Below, one piece after another: positions 16,278 to 25,241 of a stretch of 64,000 nt of DNA (its first letter is position 1; every line of letters starts with the position of its first letter). The translations under genes and the position numbers were made by a program. The DNA comes from a virus, in IMG/VR virus record IMGVR_UViG_3300020442_000009, positions 61,910 through 125,909 of that record. One strand, written 5' to 3'. The notes beneath the pieces were generated by a model. That model was not told the DNA's origin, searched no databases, and was given only the letters and a program-made list of their open reading frames with translations.

Positions 16278-16688
16278 ATTTTTTGTATAAATTTCTACGC
16301 ATTCTATTATTTTTTGATCTATTTTTTCTGTAAAAGTGTTTAAGGAATTTATTAAGTACCATCCAGACTCAGTATGTTCTTCATTTAACTTTGGTAAAAG
16401 AAGTTCGTCTACCTCTAAAATATGAAAATGAAACCTATTTCCATTTTCTACAAAAGATTTAATAAAAACAAGGTCTTCTGGGTTACATTTTATCTGAGCT
16501 TCTTCTTCTAGCTCCCTAGAGGCACATACTTTGGGTGTCTCTCCATCTTCTATGCGTCCACCAAAAATTGACCAATAACCTCCATAAGGTATGGGTTTTC
16601 CCTCCCACTCTTCAGCTCTTTTTGCTAGCAGTATATTGCCATTGAAAATAATTGCTACACCAGAAGACTCTCTATTGACAAGACTCAC
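16272..16688 (-). CDS. Nudix hydrolase
   Basis: The 138-aa protein has a Nudix box, GGRIEDGETPKVCASRELEE followed by EAQI. It matches G-x5-E-x7-R-E-x-x-E-E except that the usual Gly after the last Glu pair is Gln. The preceding VAIIFNGNILLAKRAEEWEG strand pair and the PYGGYWSIF lead-in are typical. It hydrolyses nucleoside diphosphate-linked compounds; next to nrdA, nucleotide-pool cleaning is the natural guess, with NDP-sugars an alternative in this genome. The GTG start lies inside the end of nrdA (17-nt overlap), so the two are coupled. Confidence 0.88.
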   Translation of the reverse strand: MSLVNRESSGVAIIFNGNILLAKRAEEWEGKPIPYGGYWSIFGGRIEDGETPKVCASRELEEEAQIKCNPEDLVFIKSFVENGNRFHFHILEVDELLLPKLNEEHTESGWYLINSLNTFTEKIDQKIIECVEIYTKNV

Positions 16689-19128
16689 AAATTTCTCCGT
16701 TTTTCATAGCCTCAATACTGCATGCACTTGGTTCCTCTGTGCTTTTTGTTTCAGATTGACCAGCTTTTTCAACCTTGCTTGCAGCCCTATTTCTTAAATA
16801 ATATGTTGTCTTGAGACCATGTTCCCAACAGCTCATATAAATATCATTTAAATACTTTAAAGATGTTCCACTATTATAAAGATTAAAACTAATAGATTGA
16901 TCCATCCATTTTTGTCTGCCAGCATTGCTTTCAATTAATTTTAGCATATCCCTATCAAATGCAGTCTTATATTTACTTTTGATATGTTCTGGTATGTCTC
17001 CATTTAACATAGAAAGATCTCCGTCAACATTTTTTACTAAAGAGGAAATTTCTGAAGTCCACAATCCTAGCTCTTTCATGTCATTTACAAAATGCTCATT
17101 CATGATATAAGAATTTCCGGATTTATTTTCATAAACAAACAGAACTGAAAAGTTAGGCTCAATACTTTGTTCGCAGCCATTTATATATCCAATAGTAGCT
17201 GTAGGTGCAATTGCCATAACATTAGAATTTCTCATGCCAAACTCTGCAACATTCTGGCGAACTTTACCCCAATCTTCAAGACTTTGGCCTTGGCCTGTTT
17301 TTGGATCTTTTTGTTTTCCCCTGTAAGTCATTAGATTATTATAAGAATCTATTGGAAAAATATTTTCACTCCATAATGAGCCTTCATAAGTTTTATACTT
17401 ACCCCTTTCGCTTGCTAATATAGAACTTGCATATATTGCATGCATGGAATAAAATTCAAAAAGTTTATCACTAAATTCAACTGCCTCGTCACTATCAATA
17501 TGTATATCTAATTTATGTAATACATCATGTAAAGCCATCATTCCCAATCCTACAGGTCTATTTTTAAGATTAGAATTTTCTGCTTCTTTTGTAGGATAAA
17601 AATTTAAATCAATTACATTATCAAGCATTCTAACTGCTATATGTATAGTTTCTTCTAGTTTTTTATAATTGATTGTATATCTTGATTTGCCGTGAGTCTG
17701 TTTTTCCTCTAAGTGATTAAGCAAATTAACAGACCCAAGATTGCAAACAGCAGTTTCTCCATGTTCTACTTTTTCTCCCTGACTATACTTTGATGCTTTT
17801 GTATGTAAGGTAATTTCTGTGCAAAGATTTGAACTATGTACTATTCCTTCTTGTTGATTTGTATATCTAATATTACAAGGGTCTTTAAAAGTATTCCAAG
17901 GATGCGATGTTTCAAATAAAACTTTCAGCATTTTTTTCCAAAGATCTTTAGCTGGAGTTGTTCTATAATTTTTAATTAATCCTTCTTCTGCTTTATTGCA
18001 CAATTCATTATATTTTTTATCAAACTCTGCCCCAAAACAATCATGTAGATCAGCTTCATTTGGATCAAAGAAATACCAGACATCTTCATTTTGTACCCTC
18101 CTCATAAATTCATCAGGAATCCAAGATGCAGTATTCATATCATGACAGCGAAGTCTGTCATCCCCAGTATTTCTTCTTAAATTAAGAAAATCTTCAAAGT
18201 CTAAATGCCAAGGCTCTAAATATGCACAGCCAGCTCCCGGCCTCTTGCCTCCTTGATTTACTGCAATTAATAGATCATTATATATTTTTAGCCAAGGGAC
18301 GAGACCACTAGAAATACCATTAGTGCCTTGAATATGAGAACCTGTAGATCTAAATGGAGTTACATCTAATCCAAGTCCACCTGCAAATTTAGATTTTCTA
18401 GCCTCTTGCCAAGCTCCATCAAAAATACCGTCAATGCTATCATCAAAGGTATTTAGATAGCAGGAACTTAATTGAGAATGAACTGTCCCGCTATTAAATA
18501 AAGTTGGAGTAGAAGGAGTATACCTAAACTCACTCATTAGATTATAAAATTCTATGGCTTTTTTGTTTTTATTTTTTTCATTAATAGCTAGCCCCATTGC
18601 AACTCTCATCCAGAAAGATTGAGGGGCTTCCATAATTTTATCATCCTGCCTAATGAAATATCTATCATGTAAAGTTTGTATCCCAAGATATTTAAAAGAT
18701 TTATCTCTTCTTATTTTAATTGCATCAGCTAAACGCTTAAGATCAAAGTCTAAAAGTTTAGGATTAAGCCTTTCTAATTTAACTAACTTTTTAATATTTT
18801 GTATAAAACTTTTTCTATATTGAAGGCTAAATGCATCAGAGTCTACTCCCTCTCGAAAGACCTCTTTATAGATACAATTAGTAAGCAGACTTGCTGCGGC
18901 ATAGCTATAGTTAGGTTCTTTCTCTATTTTTTCTCTTGCCGAAAGCACTAAGGCTTTATCAATTTCTGTTGTAGGAATCTTATCATAAAGTTGTAATTGA
19001 GCATCTAGAACAATTTCGCTTGCAGATACATCCTCTACTCCTTCACAAGCTCTTTGGGCTCTCGCATTTATCTTATCAACAATAAAGTCTACTAGTCTTC
19101 CGTTTCTTTTCTTAACTTTGATATCCAT
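16672..19128 (-). CDS. nrdA: Class I ribonucleotide reductase large subunit (NrdA)
   Basis: At 818 aa it is the catalytic alpha subunit reducing NDPs to dNDPs. An ATP cone occupies residues 1-90 (KVKKRNGRLVDF...KINARAQRACEG), so activity is probably dATP-regulated. Active-site residues are in place: C223 (SSCYLNTF) and C462 (VCNLGSVNLL) as the redox pair, N434, C436 and E438 (NLCTEI) for substrate and thiyl radical, and the C-terminal C814/C817 (ICESCQ) that re-reduces the site. The phosphate loop (APTATIGYINGCEQSIEPN) is also present. It has its own promoter. nrdB lies 15 kb away with its own promoter, so the subunits are not co-transcribed. Confidence 0.98.
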   Translation of the reverse strand: MDIKVKKRNGRLVDFIVDKINARAQRACEGVEDVSASEIVLDAQLQLYDKIPTTEIDKALVLSAREKIEKEPNYSYAAASLLTNCIYKEVFREGVDSDAFSLQYRKSFIQNIKKLVKLERLNPKLLDFDLKRLADAIKIRRDKSFKYLGIQTLHDRYFIRQDDKIMEAPQSFWMRVAMGLAINEKNKNKKAIEFYNLMSEFRYTPSTPTLFNSGTVHSQLSSCYLNTFDDSIDGIFDGAWQEARKSKFAGGLGLDVTPFRSTGSHIQGTNGISSGLVPWLKIYNDLLIAVNQGGKRPGAGCAYLEPWHLDFEDFLNLRRNTGDDRLRCHDMNTASWIPDEFMRRVQNEDVWYFFDPNEADLHDCFGAEFDKKYNELCNKAEEGLIKNYRTTPAKDLWKKMLKVLFETSHPWNTFKDPCNIRYTNQQEGIVHSSNLCTEITLHTKASKYSQGEKVEHGETAVCNLGSVNLLNHLEEKQTHGKSRYTINYKKLEETIHIAVRMLDNVIDLNFYPTKEAENSNLKNRPVGLGMMALHDVLHKLDIHIDSDEAVEFSDKLFEFYSMHAIYASSILASERGKYKTYEGSLWSENIFPIDSYNNLMTYRGKQKDPKTGQGQSLEDWGKVRQNVAEFGMRNSNVMAIAPTATIGYINGCEQSIEPNFSVLFVYENKSGNSYIMNEHFVNDMKELGLWTSEISSLVKNVDGDLSMLNGDIPEHIKSKYKTAFDRDMLKLIESNAGRQKWMDQSISFNLYNSGTSLKYLNDIYMSCWEHGLKTTYYLRNRAASKVEKAGQSETKSTEEPSACSIEAMKNGEICESCQ

Positions 19129-19147
19129 ATTGAAAAATTACACTGTG

Positions 19148-19175
19148 ATTATAAGGGGATTTTAAAAAAAATCAA
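19148..19175 (-). promoter_or_regulatory. Sigma70-like promoter of nrdA
   Basis: On the minus strand TTGATT (19170-19175), 16 nt and TATAAT (19148-19153) precede the nrdA ATG at 19128. The predicted RNA would have only about 13-15 leader bases. A GTGTA box (19129-19143) also lies between the -10 and the ATG, so both promoter styles may overlap here. Confidence 0.6.
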
Positions 19176-19230
19176 TATTTGATTAAGAATATATCTTAAC
19201 ATAAAAAAGAGTGTACGTCGATAAAAAAAA

Positions 19231-19258
19231 TTGAATTTTTTATTAACACTAATATTAT
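19231..19258 (+). promoter_or_regulatory. Sigma70-like promoter placed at the start codon
   Basis: TTGAAT (19231-19236), a 16-nt spacer and TATTAT (19253-19258) are followed by 7 nt and then ATG at 19266. The predicted transcription start coincides with the first codon. Confidence 0.65.
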
Positions 19259-19265
19259 AACTTAT

Positions 19266-20246
19266 ATGAAAATACTTATTGCAGGAGCTGGCGGTTTTAT
19301 AGCAGGACATTTAACGAGAGCATTAGCAGCTGAAGAAGAGCATCAAATTACTGCTGTTGATATTAAAAAGAAAGAAAATTGGTTTCAAGTTAGTAAATCT
19401 GAAAAGGTGGATAGTATTGGTAAGATAGATTTAAAAGATAGGCATCTTGTTAAGAAGTTGTTATCTGAAAATAGATATGATAGAATTTATAATTTAGCAT
19501 GTAACATGGGGGGTATGGGCTTTATACAAAATAACCATGTAGATTGCTTAGAGAGTGTTTATATACAAACTAATTTTATTACGGTTATGAGAGAAATGGA
19601 TAACCCTCCTTCCATTTTTTACAGCTCTTCTGCCTGTGCTTATCCAGAGCATATACAGCAAGAAGTAAGTTCTCCAGCCATTAAGGAAAGTGATGCATAT
19701 CCTGCAGCACCTCAAGATGGTTACGGTTGGGAAAAATTATTTAGTGAAATCATTACACAACATGCAGCTAAAGATCACTCTTTGGATACAAGAATAGCTA
19801 GATTTCATAATTGCTATGGGCCATTTGGTACTTGGCAGGGAGGTAGAGAGAAAGCTCCAGCGGCATTGTGTAGGAAGGTTATTGAAGCTCAACAAAGTAA
19901 AAATCTTAAAATTGATGTTTGGGGAGACGGAGAGCAAACTAGATCTTTTATGTATGTTGATGATTGTATAGAGGGAATGGATAGATTGTGGGATAGTGAT
20001 TATTCAGATCCAGTTAATTTAGGTAGCTCAGAGTTAGTTAGTATTAATCAAATGATTGATATGATAGAAGACATAGCTGGCGTGAAAGTTGAAAGAAATT
20101 ATCAACTAGATAAACCTCAGGGTGTTAGAGGTAGAAATAGTGATAACTCCCTAATTAAAAAAATAACTAGTGGTTGGGAGCCTTCAATTAAATTATTTAA
20201 TGGATTAGAAAAAACTTATTCTTGGATCTGGGATCAAATCATTTAA
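19266..20246 (+). CDS. GDP-mannose 3,5-epimerase-like SDR enzyme
   Basis: This 326-aa extended short-chain dehydrogenase has an N-terminal NAD loop GAGGFIAGHL. It matches the GDP-mannose 3,5-epimerase subgroup closely: LACNMGGMGFIQNNH, SSSACAYPE, the catalytic YGWEK with PAAPQDG before it, RFHNCYGPFGTWQGGREKAP and WGDGEQTRSFMYVDDCIEG. That enzyme makes GDP-L-galactose or GDP-L-gulose from GDP-mannose. The substrate assignment rests on the MGGMGFI and GTWQGGREKAP blocks. It stands alone on the plus strand with its own near-leaderless promoter. The product could feed GT90 or fucosyltransferase-like enzymes. It ends tail-to-tail with the next gene (4-nt overlap). Confidence 0.85.
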   Translation: MKILIAGAGGFIAGHLTRALAAEEEHQITAVDIKKKENWFQVSKSEKVDSIGKIDLKDRHLVKKLLSENRYDRIYNLACNMGGMGFIQNNHVDCLESVYIQTNFITVMREMDNPPSIFYSSSACAYPEHIQQEVSSPAIKESDAYPAAPQDGYGWEKLFSEIITQHAAKDHSLDTRIARFHNCYGPFGTWQGGREKAPAALCRKVIEAQQSKNLKIDVWGDGEQTRSFMYVDDCIEGMDRLWDSDYSDPVNLGSSELVSINQMIDMIEDIAGVKVERNYQLDKPQGVRGRNSDNSLIKKITSGWEPSIKLFNGLEKTYSWIWDQII

Positions 20247-21043
20247 TAATTTTTTTTAAAAGGTAGCATTTTGCTATTATTAACTGGGTTGTGATGGGCT
20301 GGACAACCCCATTTGTTTTGAAAAAAACCATGAGCCATAGCTTCTTTTCTTGAACTTTCATGGCTTTCTTCTGGAGTTTTTCTCGTTGCAGCTCCAGCAA
20401 AATGATAAAAGTTGCAAGCATATGTTCTCTCCATTTTTAAACCCCAATATTCACACTTAAGAAAGAAATCCCAATCAACTACATGTGGAGATGGATAAAG
20501 CTCATCCCAGCCACCTAAAGCTAAATAGTCATATTTGTTTATTGCAAAGGGCAGGGTAGAGCCCTCTTCTGTTGTTTCATTTTTTCTTAACAAAACTTCT
20601 TCTTTTTGAAAATTAGAGATATCAAATGTGTTGGGATTTTTGCCAAAATCTTTTATTATAAATTGAGGAAACATTGATGGGTTAGGCTCAATTTGGTTTG
20701 GAGTTAATACTGATTTTGGTTTTAAGTTTTCGGCAATAATTGTATCCCAATTTGACGGGAAAATATTATCATCATTGACCACTAAAATAGTGTCATTGCT
20801 TGAGTTATAAACACCTAGATTTGTAGCTACAGATAAACCTTGGTTAGTTGGTAGATTTAAAACTTTTATATTATCTTCCAGTGCTTTATATTTTTCAATA
20901 ACGGTTTTATTTAAATCATAAAATCCATCAACCACTATAACTACCTCGAAATTCTTCCTTGAGGAGGGTTCCATGAATATAGATTTAAGACATACGTCTA
21001 AATAATCTGGCTCTTTGTATGTTGGTATAATTACTGATATCAT
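20243..21043 (-). CDS. GT2-family glycosyltransferase
   Basis: At 266 aa it begins MISVIIPTYKEPDYLDVCLK, the standard GT2 nucleotide-binding strand. EVVIVVDGFYD and the ILVVNDDNIFPSNWD D-x-D strand follow, then LGGWDELYPSPHVVDWDFFL (acceptor side; the ED-like pair is VVDWD). Its C-terminus is His/Asn-rich. Donor unknown. It is the last gene of the 31190-20243 operon. Confidence 0.85.
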   Translation of the reverse strand: MISVIIPTYKEPDYLDVCLKSIFMEPSSRKNFEVVIVVDGFYDLNKTVIEKYKALEDNIKVLNLPTNQGLSVATNLGVYNSSNDTILVVNDDNIFPSNWDTIIAENLKPKSVLTPNQIEPNPSMFPQFIIKDFGKNPNTFDISNFQKEEVLLRKNETTEEGSTLPFAINKYDYLALGGWDELYPSPHVVDWDFFLKCEYWGLKMERTYACNFYHFAGAATRKTPEESHESSRKEAMAHGFFQNKWGCPAHHNPVNNSKMLPFKKNY

Positions 21044-21044
21044 A

Positions 21045-21743
21045 TTAAAATAATCTGGCTGTTACTTTGTCCCACTCTATTAGTGGGGTTAAAAATTTTG
21101 TTTCTCCATGTGTGGATAGTCCGGGAATCGATGATACTAGTTTTCTTCCTTTTTCATTTAAGTTGAGAAACATTTTAAAGTCGTCTGGGTGAGTGGACGA
21201 TGTCCACTTTCTTAAAATTTCTTCATCTTTCTTTAATGTTTTTACTTTTGCTGCAAAAGTCATTGTTGTTGAGTTAGTTATTTTCCAATGGCTGTATTTA
21301 CCACAATAAACTCTAGTATCTTCAGCACCTCCTTTGCAAAATGGGTTTCCCCCAAACATGGGCTCCCAGTATTTATCAGGGTGATCATAAAGCGTTACAT
21401 AGTCTCCGAAGCCTAGTCCCTCTGGTATGGCAAATGGAGATAATTCTAAATGTAAATAGTCATTTTCTAAAAAATATACAATATCTTCATCATCAAAAGT
21501 TAATGCTTTATCTAAAGCTAGATTAAAAGTTCCTGCTCCATGACCAACTGAAACATCTTCTATATTAGACTGAAAGCCTAAAATCATACGTTTAGTATCG
21601 CTTGAAATATTATCAGCAATTACAGTCCAGTCACAGTCTCTATAGAAGACATCTGTTGCATTTTTGAGACACTCTTTATTGTTTACATAAGGTGGTTTTT
21701 CTTTTTCGTAACCAGAGTCTGATATTCTATATAAAATTTTCAT
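21045..21743 (-). CDS. GT-A-like glycosyltransferase
   Basis: The 232-aa protein starts KILYRISDSGYEKEKPPYVN with a Cys-bearing loop. VSVGHGAGTFNLALDKAL is followed by DIVYFLENDYLH, where the E-x-D replaces D-x-D, then YDHPDKYW and a C-terminal GETKFLTPLIEW. This order occurs in GT2-like proteins of marine phage and bacterial polysaccharide loci. The family call is moderate. It overlaps the gene upstream by 4 nt and is 1 nt from the one downstream. Confidence 0.6.
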   Translation of the reverse strand: MKILYRISDSGYEKEKPPYVNNKECLKNATDVFYRDCDWTVIADNISSDTKRMILGFQSNIEDVSVGHGAGTFNLALDKALTFDDEDIVYFLENDYLHLELSPFAIPEGLGFGDYVTLYDHPDKYWEPMFGGNPFCKGGAEDTRVYCGKYSHWKITNSTTMTFAAKVKTLKKDEEILRKWTSSTHPDDFKMFLNLNEKGRKLVSSIPGLSTHGETKFLTPLIEWDKVTARLF

Positions 21744-22396
21744 AAGTCTTTATCTTTTCTGTTGCCCAGATGAGGCACATGTTGTATACCTGTCAGTTTT
21801 TTATTGATATATACTTTGTGTTTTATTATATTCCATAATGCATGACTAACCCTGAAGTCTCCTGAGCCCCAAGGTTCAAATTGTGCATCTTTTATGTATT
21901 TAGAATGAAACATAAAACCTATCATACTTATGTTGGCTGGAATTGGGGGAGATGTTTCTAGGTTTGGGCTGCCTTGTCTAGGAATAGTAAACCCCGGAAA
22001 TTCCACATCCCAAAAAAGTAAAGTATCATCATTTTTTATGTGACTAACTATTTCTGAAAGAGACTCGTTTGAAATGAAATGATCGTCATCGTCTAGAAAC
22101 ATTATCCAACCCTCTTCAACCAAATCATACATATCATTTAAATAAGAGTTCCACCAAGCAGGACTGTCAGAGCCTCCGTACCAAAAACTTTTATGTTGCT
22201 CGTGTCTGTATTTTAAAGGATCTATGTATAAAAAGCTTTCTCTATGTTTTTCAATATATGTGCTTGCAGAGTGTTCGTCTGTACCTATTATATGTTTAAT
22301 ATTTTCGTAAGTTTGAGAGTCAACACTTTTGCAGCAATCCCTAAAATAGTTTGGCCTATTTGATGTTCTCGTTAAAATGTTTACTTTTTCCGACAT
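21740..22396 (-). CDS. GT2-family glycosyltransferase
   Basis: At 218 aa, VNILTRTSNRPNYFRDCCKS is a GT2 entry strand of the TRTxNRP type. WNSYLNDMYDLVEEGWIMFL is followed by DDDDHF, a strong metal-binding motif, and ending strands carry ANISMIGFMFHSKYI. It lacks a long C-terminal domain. It overlaps the NeuB-like gene by 16 nt, suggesting it handles the sugar made by the adjacent enzymes, but that is inference. Confidence 0.8.
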   Translation of the reverse strand: MSEKVNILTRTSNRPNYFRDCCKSVDSQTYENIKHIIGTDEHSASTYIEKHRESFLYIDPLKYRHEQHKSFWYGGSDSPAWWNSYLNDMYDLVEEGWIMFLDDDDHFISNESLSEIVSHIKNDDTLLFWDVEFPGFTIPRQGSPNLETSPPIPANISMIGFMFHSKYIKDAQFEPWGSGDFRVSHALWNIIKHKVYINKKLTGIQHVPHLGNRKDKDL

Positions 22397-23112
22397 ACTT
22401 TATAAACTTTTTGTAAATTTTTGCCAATCAAGCAAAGCTGTTTTAATTCTTCTGGGGTAATACTACATTTATGATCGGACCCCTCCATTGTTTTGGAAAG
22501 GGTAAAGTGTCTTTCTACAAAACTAGCGCCTCTAGCTATAGCCAAAAGAGACATTTCAATTCCATGTGTATGATCAGATATTCCGTAATATTCAGAGTTT
22601 ACATAGTCTGTTGGTTGATCTGCATAATCCTTGTACTGAGATGGATAAAGGGATTTGCAAAATAAATATTTCACATTACTATAATCACCCATAATATCTT
22701 TGGCTTTTTCTAAAGATTCCATGCCTAGTGCAACATAGGTTGGCTTGCCTAGTTTGCAGATAGTTTTGCAAAAATCTGGAGTTTTTTTGACAGACCTAGA
22801 TGCAATCTTATAAATCTTGCAATCATGTTTTTCTGTCCACTCTAGTCTGGTTTCGTCAAACACACTAAAAAATGGCTCTATAGATTCTTCGTGACACCAA
22901 TCTAAAACTCTTTTAAATTGATCATAATTAAACTGGCATCTTTGTCCTTCTGCTATTAAGTGTGGTTCATCTGCAAAAAGGATTTTAGGTTCATATAGTT
23001 GAAATTTTACTAAGTCTGCCCCATTGATGGAGGCTTGTCTAATTAACTCATGACACAAGTCCATGTCACCATTGTGGTTAATTCCTATTTCTGCTGCTAT
23101 GGTTAGGTTCAT
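22381..23112 (-). CDS. NeuB-like nonulosonic acid synthase, without SAF domain
   Basis: At 243 aa it keeps the NeuB TIM barrel: IAAEIGINHNGDMDLCHELI, ADLVKFQLYEP, EPFFSVFDETRLEW, KIASRS and GISDHTHGIEMSLLAIARGA with VERHFTL. These carry the residues that bind phosphoenolpyruvate and metal. Typical NeuB is about 340 aa because of a C-terminal antifreeze-like SAF domain that closes the neighbouring active site; that domain is missing here. The reaction would condense PEP with a hexosamine such as ManNAc to a sialic-acid-like sugar. The NeuA-like gene follows upstream with a 4-nt overlap. Confidence 0.85.
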   Translation of the reverse strand: MNLTIAAEIGINHNGDMDLCHELIRQASINGADLVKFQLYEPKILFADEPHLIAEGQRCQFNYDQFKRVLDWCHEESIEPFFSVFDETRLEWTEKHDCKIYKIASRSVKKTPDFCKTICKLGKPTYVALGMESLEKAKDIMGDYSNVKYLFCKSLYPSQYKDYADQPTDYVNSEYYGISDHTHGIEMSLLAIARGASFVERHFTLSKTMEGSDHKCSITPEELKQLCLIGKNLQKVYKVCRKK

Positions 23113-23654
23113 AATAGTTTTGATACTTCTATTATATCATTTTTTGTATGAATGTCTAGCCAATTTGTTATAACAAAACCGTTATAGCTTATTTTACCTT
23201 TATGAGAACTTACAAAATTTCTGTAAACATGAACTGCTCCATTGTGAATTAGATCTTCTCCAGTAGTATGCACTTGCCATAATTTATTATCAATAAGTTT
23301 ATCTATGCATTCGTCTATTATTGAGCTTGTAATTTGTGGGGAATTTGCTTGCAATAAAACTATAATGTCATCATCTTTAGCCTTAATGGATTGTGAAAAG
23401 TGATCAACTACTGGTTGAGTCCACACATTATCTCCAGCTAGTTCGGGTGGACGGTTAATAATATTGAAACCAGTGCATGCATCTTTAATTTTTTGATCTT
23501 CGGTAGATATATAAAGATTATTTTTATTAATGTATTTTGATTTTAAAGCAGCATCTATCGTCCAATGAATTAAAGGTTTGCCTTTTAGGGGATAAATATT
23601 TTTACCTTTTAGTCTTTTAGAGCCACCCCTAGCTGGTATTAAGCAGTGAATCAT
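23109..23654 (-). CDS. NeuA-like CMP-sugar synthetase (cytidylyltransferase), short form
   Basis: The 181-aa protein opens CLIPARGGSKRLKGKNIYPL, the diagnostic CTP loop of CMP-sialic acid/CMP-Kdo synthetases. KPLIHWTIDAA, LYISTEDQKI and IIVLLQANSPQITS follow; the usual L-x-P-T-S-P is altered to LQANSP. Full-length NeuA is about 220 aa or more, so the dimerisation part is reduced. It would activate the NeuB product as CMP-sugar, and it overlaps the NeuB-like gene by ATGA. Confidence 0.85.
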   Translation of the reverse strand: MIHCLIPARGGSKRLKGKNIYPLKGKPLIHWTIDAALKSKYINKNNLYISTEDQKIKDACTGFNIINRPPELAGDNVWTQPVVDHFSQSIKAKDDDIIVLLQANSPQITSSIIDECIDKLIDNKLWQVHTTGEDLIHNGAVHVYRNFVSSHKGKISYNGFVITNWLDIHTKNDIIEVSKLL

Positions 23655-24664
23655 ATATCAGAAAAATCTTTTATTTGTTTTGGCCCGTCTGATATTTTAG
23701 TTTTAAATAATTTAGATTGCAATTTATCTTCATAGAAATCTGCAACCGGCAAATATTTGTCTAATAAGATTTGTCGATTTGGTGTGTGCCAGTTATATTT
23801 GTGTTTTTCTAAAAACCTTTCATGAGGATTAAGTCCTGATCTTTTGTTTCTTATAAAAAGATTGTCTGTATTATGTTTTATTCCGCTTTTTAATCCATGA
23901 TCAGTGCTTGCCATTAAATGAGGGAAAGTGATATTAAAAATATTTTTAGATAAAAATTGATGAGCTATGTCATCAGCCCAAAGATCTTGTTTCATGATTG
24001 GGTCTGGGATGATATGATCTCTATACAGTTTCCTGTTAAAAAAACAAAAGTTCCAGTTGGGGACTTCAACCACAAAATGATCTACTTCGTAATAAGAGTT
24101 TGGTAATTGCCTGTACCAATTTCCGTATGGGTGTGCTTGTATATCTTCTGGGAATATACCTCTTCCTAAATGTGTTCCAGTTTTTGATCTTTGTATTTTA
24201 TTTTTACTTCTTGCTAGTTCTTTTGCTCTTGAATAAGAGACAGTTGACCAAACGTATGTTGATCCACTAAACATTCCCACTTTTTCTTTTAACCAATTAT
24301 TGTTTTTGTTGATTGTGTCGTTTACTTGATCCCAGAAATCTTCTTCTAGGAAAACACAATCATGTTGAATATACAAAATCCAGTCAACATCTATATTATT
24401 TTCTTTTAAATAATTGTCAGCAAGCTCTATTGATTGTTGGTGTGAATGTAGTTTTAAGCTTGAATGTATGTAGTTTATATTTAAATCTTTGCATATTTTT
24501 TCTCCATATTCCATGGCAGAAGGTTCTGAATCAACGTCAACATTTAATACAACTAAATCATCAAAGCTGGGTACATTAAACTTATATATTAAATCTTTTA
24601 GTAAGTTATGATAACATCCTGTAGATTTTGTGGAAAATAAAATACAAAATTTTTTGTTATTCAT
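23651..24664 (-). CDS. Glycosyltransferase-like protein with QHD metal motif
   Basis: The protein is 337 aa. KFCILFSTKSTGCYHNLLKD begins a Rossmann-like domain; VDWILYIQHDCVFLEEDFW gives the acidic (H-D) strand. MFSGSTYVWSTVSY and NWNFCFFNRKLYRDHIIPDP follow, with KQDLWADDIAHQF as a possible acceptor helix. It resembles GT-A transferases of unassigned family. Position between NeuA-like and methyltransferase genes points to work on the same glycan. Confidence 0.5.
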   Translation of the reverse strand: MNNKKFCILFSTKSTGCYHNLLKDLIYKFNVPSFDDLVVLNVDVDSEPSAMEYGEKICKDLNINYIHSSLKLHSHQQSIELADNYLKENNIDVDWILYIQHDCVFLEEDFWDQVNDTINKNNNWLKEKVGMFSGSTYVWSTVSYSRAKELARSKNKIQRSKTGTHLGRGIFPEDIQAHPYGNWYRQLPNSYYEVDHFVVEVPNWNFCFFNRKLYRDHIIPDPIMKQDLWADDIAHQFLSKNIFNITFPHLMASTDHGLKSGIKHNTDNLFIRNKRSGLNPHERFLEKHKYNWHTPNRQILLDKYLPVADFYEDKLQSKLFKTKISDGPKQIKDFSDI

Positions 24665-24665
24665 T

Positions 24666-25241
24666 TTAAAATAATTTTATTGCATCTATTAGGGTTATGT
24701 TTGTATCTACATCTAGTTCACTATGCCTTTTTATATCCTGCATTGTGTAGCTTCTAGTTATAACTTCGTAACCTAGATCTAAAAATTCTTGAGAATCCCA
24801 TCCAGATCTGTGTGTTTGGTATTCATCTCCGCCGTGGCCCCATATGTCAATATCTTGTGGTATAAAACCTTCTGGAGTTTCTATGATGCAAGCTTTTTTC
24901 GCTATTTTCTCACAATCTTTGATTAGCTTTAGTGCATCTTCTTTTGTTAGATGTTCTACTACATCTAAAGCCATAACGATATCAAAAGAATTTTCTAGGA
25001 AAAGGTTTGAAATGTTTTTTACATTTTCGCAGACAGGAATAAACGGAACTTTGCTTTCTATTTTTTCTAAATAAGGTTTGTAAACATCTATCCCTACCCT
25101 TATGTCGCAATCAAGATATTGAGACTTGAGGGATAGGCCGCATGCCACATCTAATACTGACACAATTTTGCCTTTTGGGTATAAGCCTTTCTCGTTAAAT
25201 ATATTATATATAGTATTTTTTTTCCAATCTTCTTTAGGCAT
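24666..25241 (-). CDS. SAM-dependent methyltransferase
   Basis: At 191 aa, VSVLDVACGLSLKSQYLDCD is motif I, RVGIDVYKPYLEK the ribose-binding acidic strand, and FDIVMALDVVEHLTKEDAL motif II/post-II. All fit Methyltransf_11/23-type enzymes. Ahead of motif I is only a short helix. The substrate is presumably a sugar of this operon. It overlaps the WecB-like gene by 8 nt. Confidence 0.82.
   Translation of the reverse strand: MPKEDWKKNTIYNIFNEKGLYPKGKIVSVLDVACGLSLKSQYLDCDIRVGIDVYKPYLEKIESKVPFIPVCENVKNISNLFLENSFDIVMALDVVEHLTKEDALKLIKDCEKIAKKACIIETPEGFIPQDIDIWGHGGDEYQTHRSGWDSQEFLDLGYEVITRSYTMQDIKRHSELDVDTNITLIDAIKLF

Noticed and set aside
564-19128. Intron or homing endonuclease in nrdA or nrdB, as in T4-like phages
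   Set aside because: Both reading frames run through without interruption and all motifs are contiguous.
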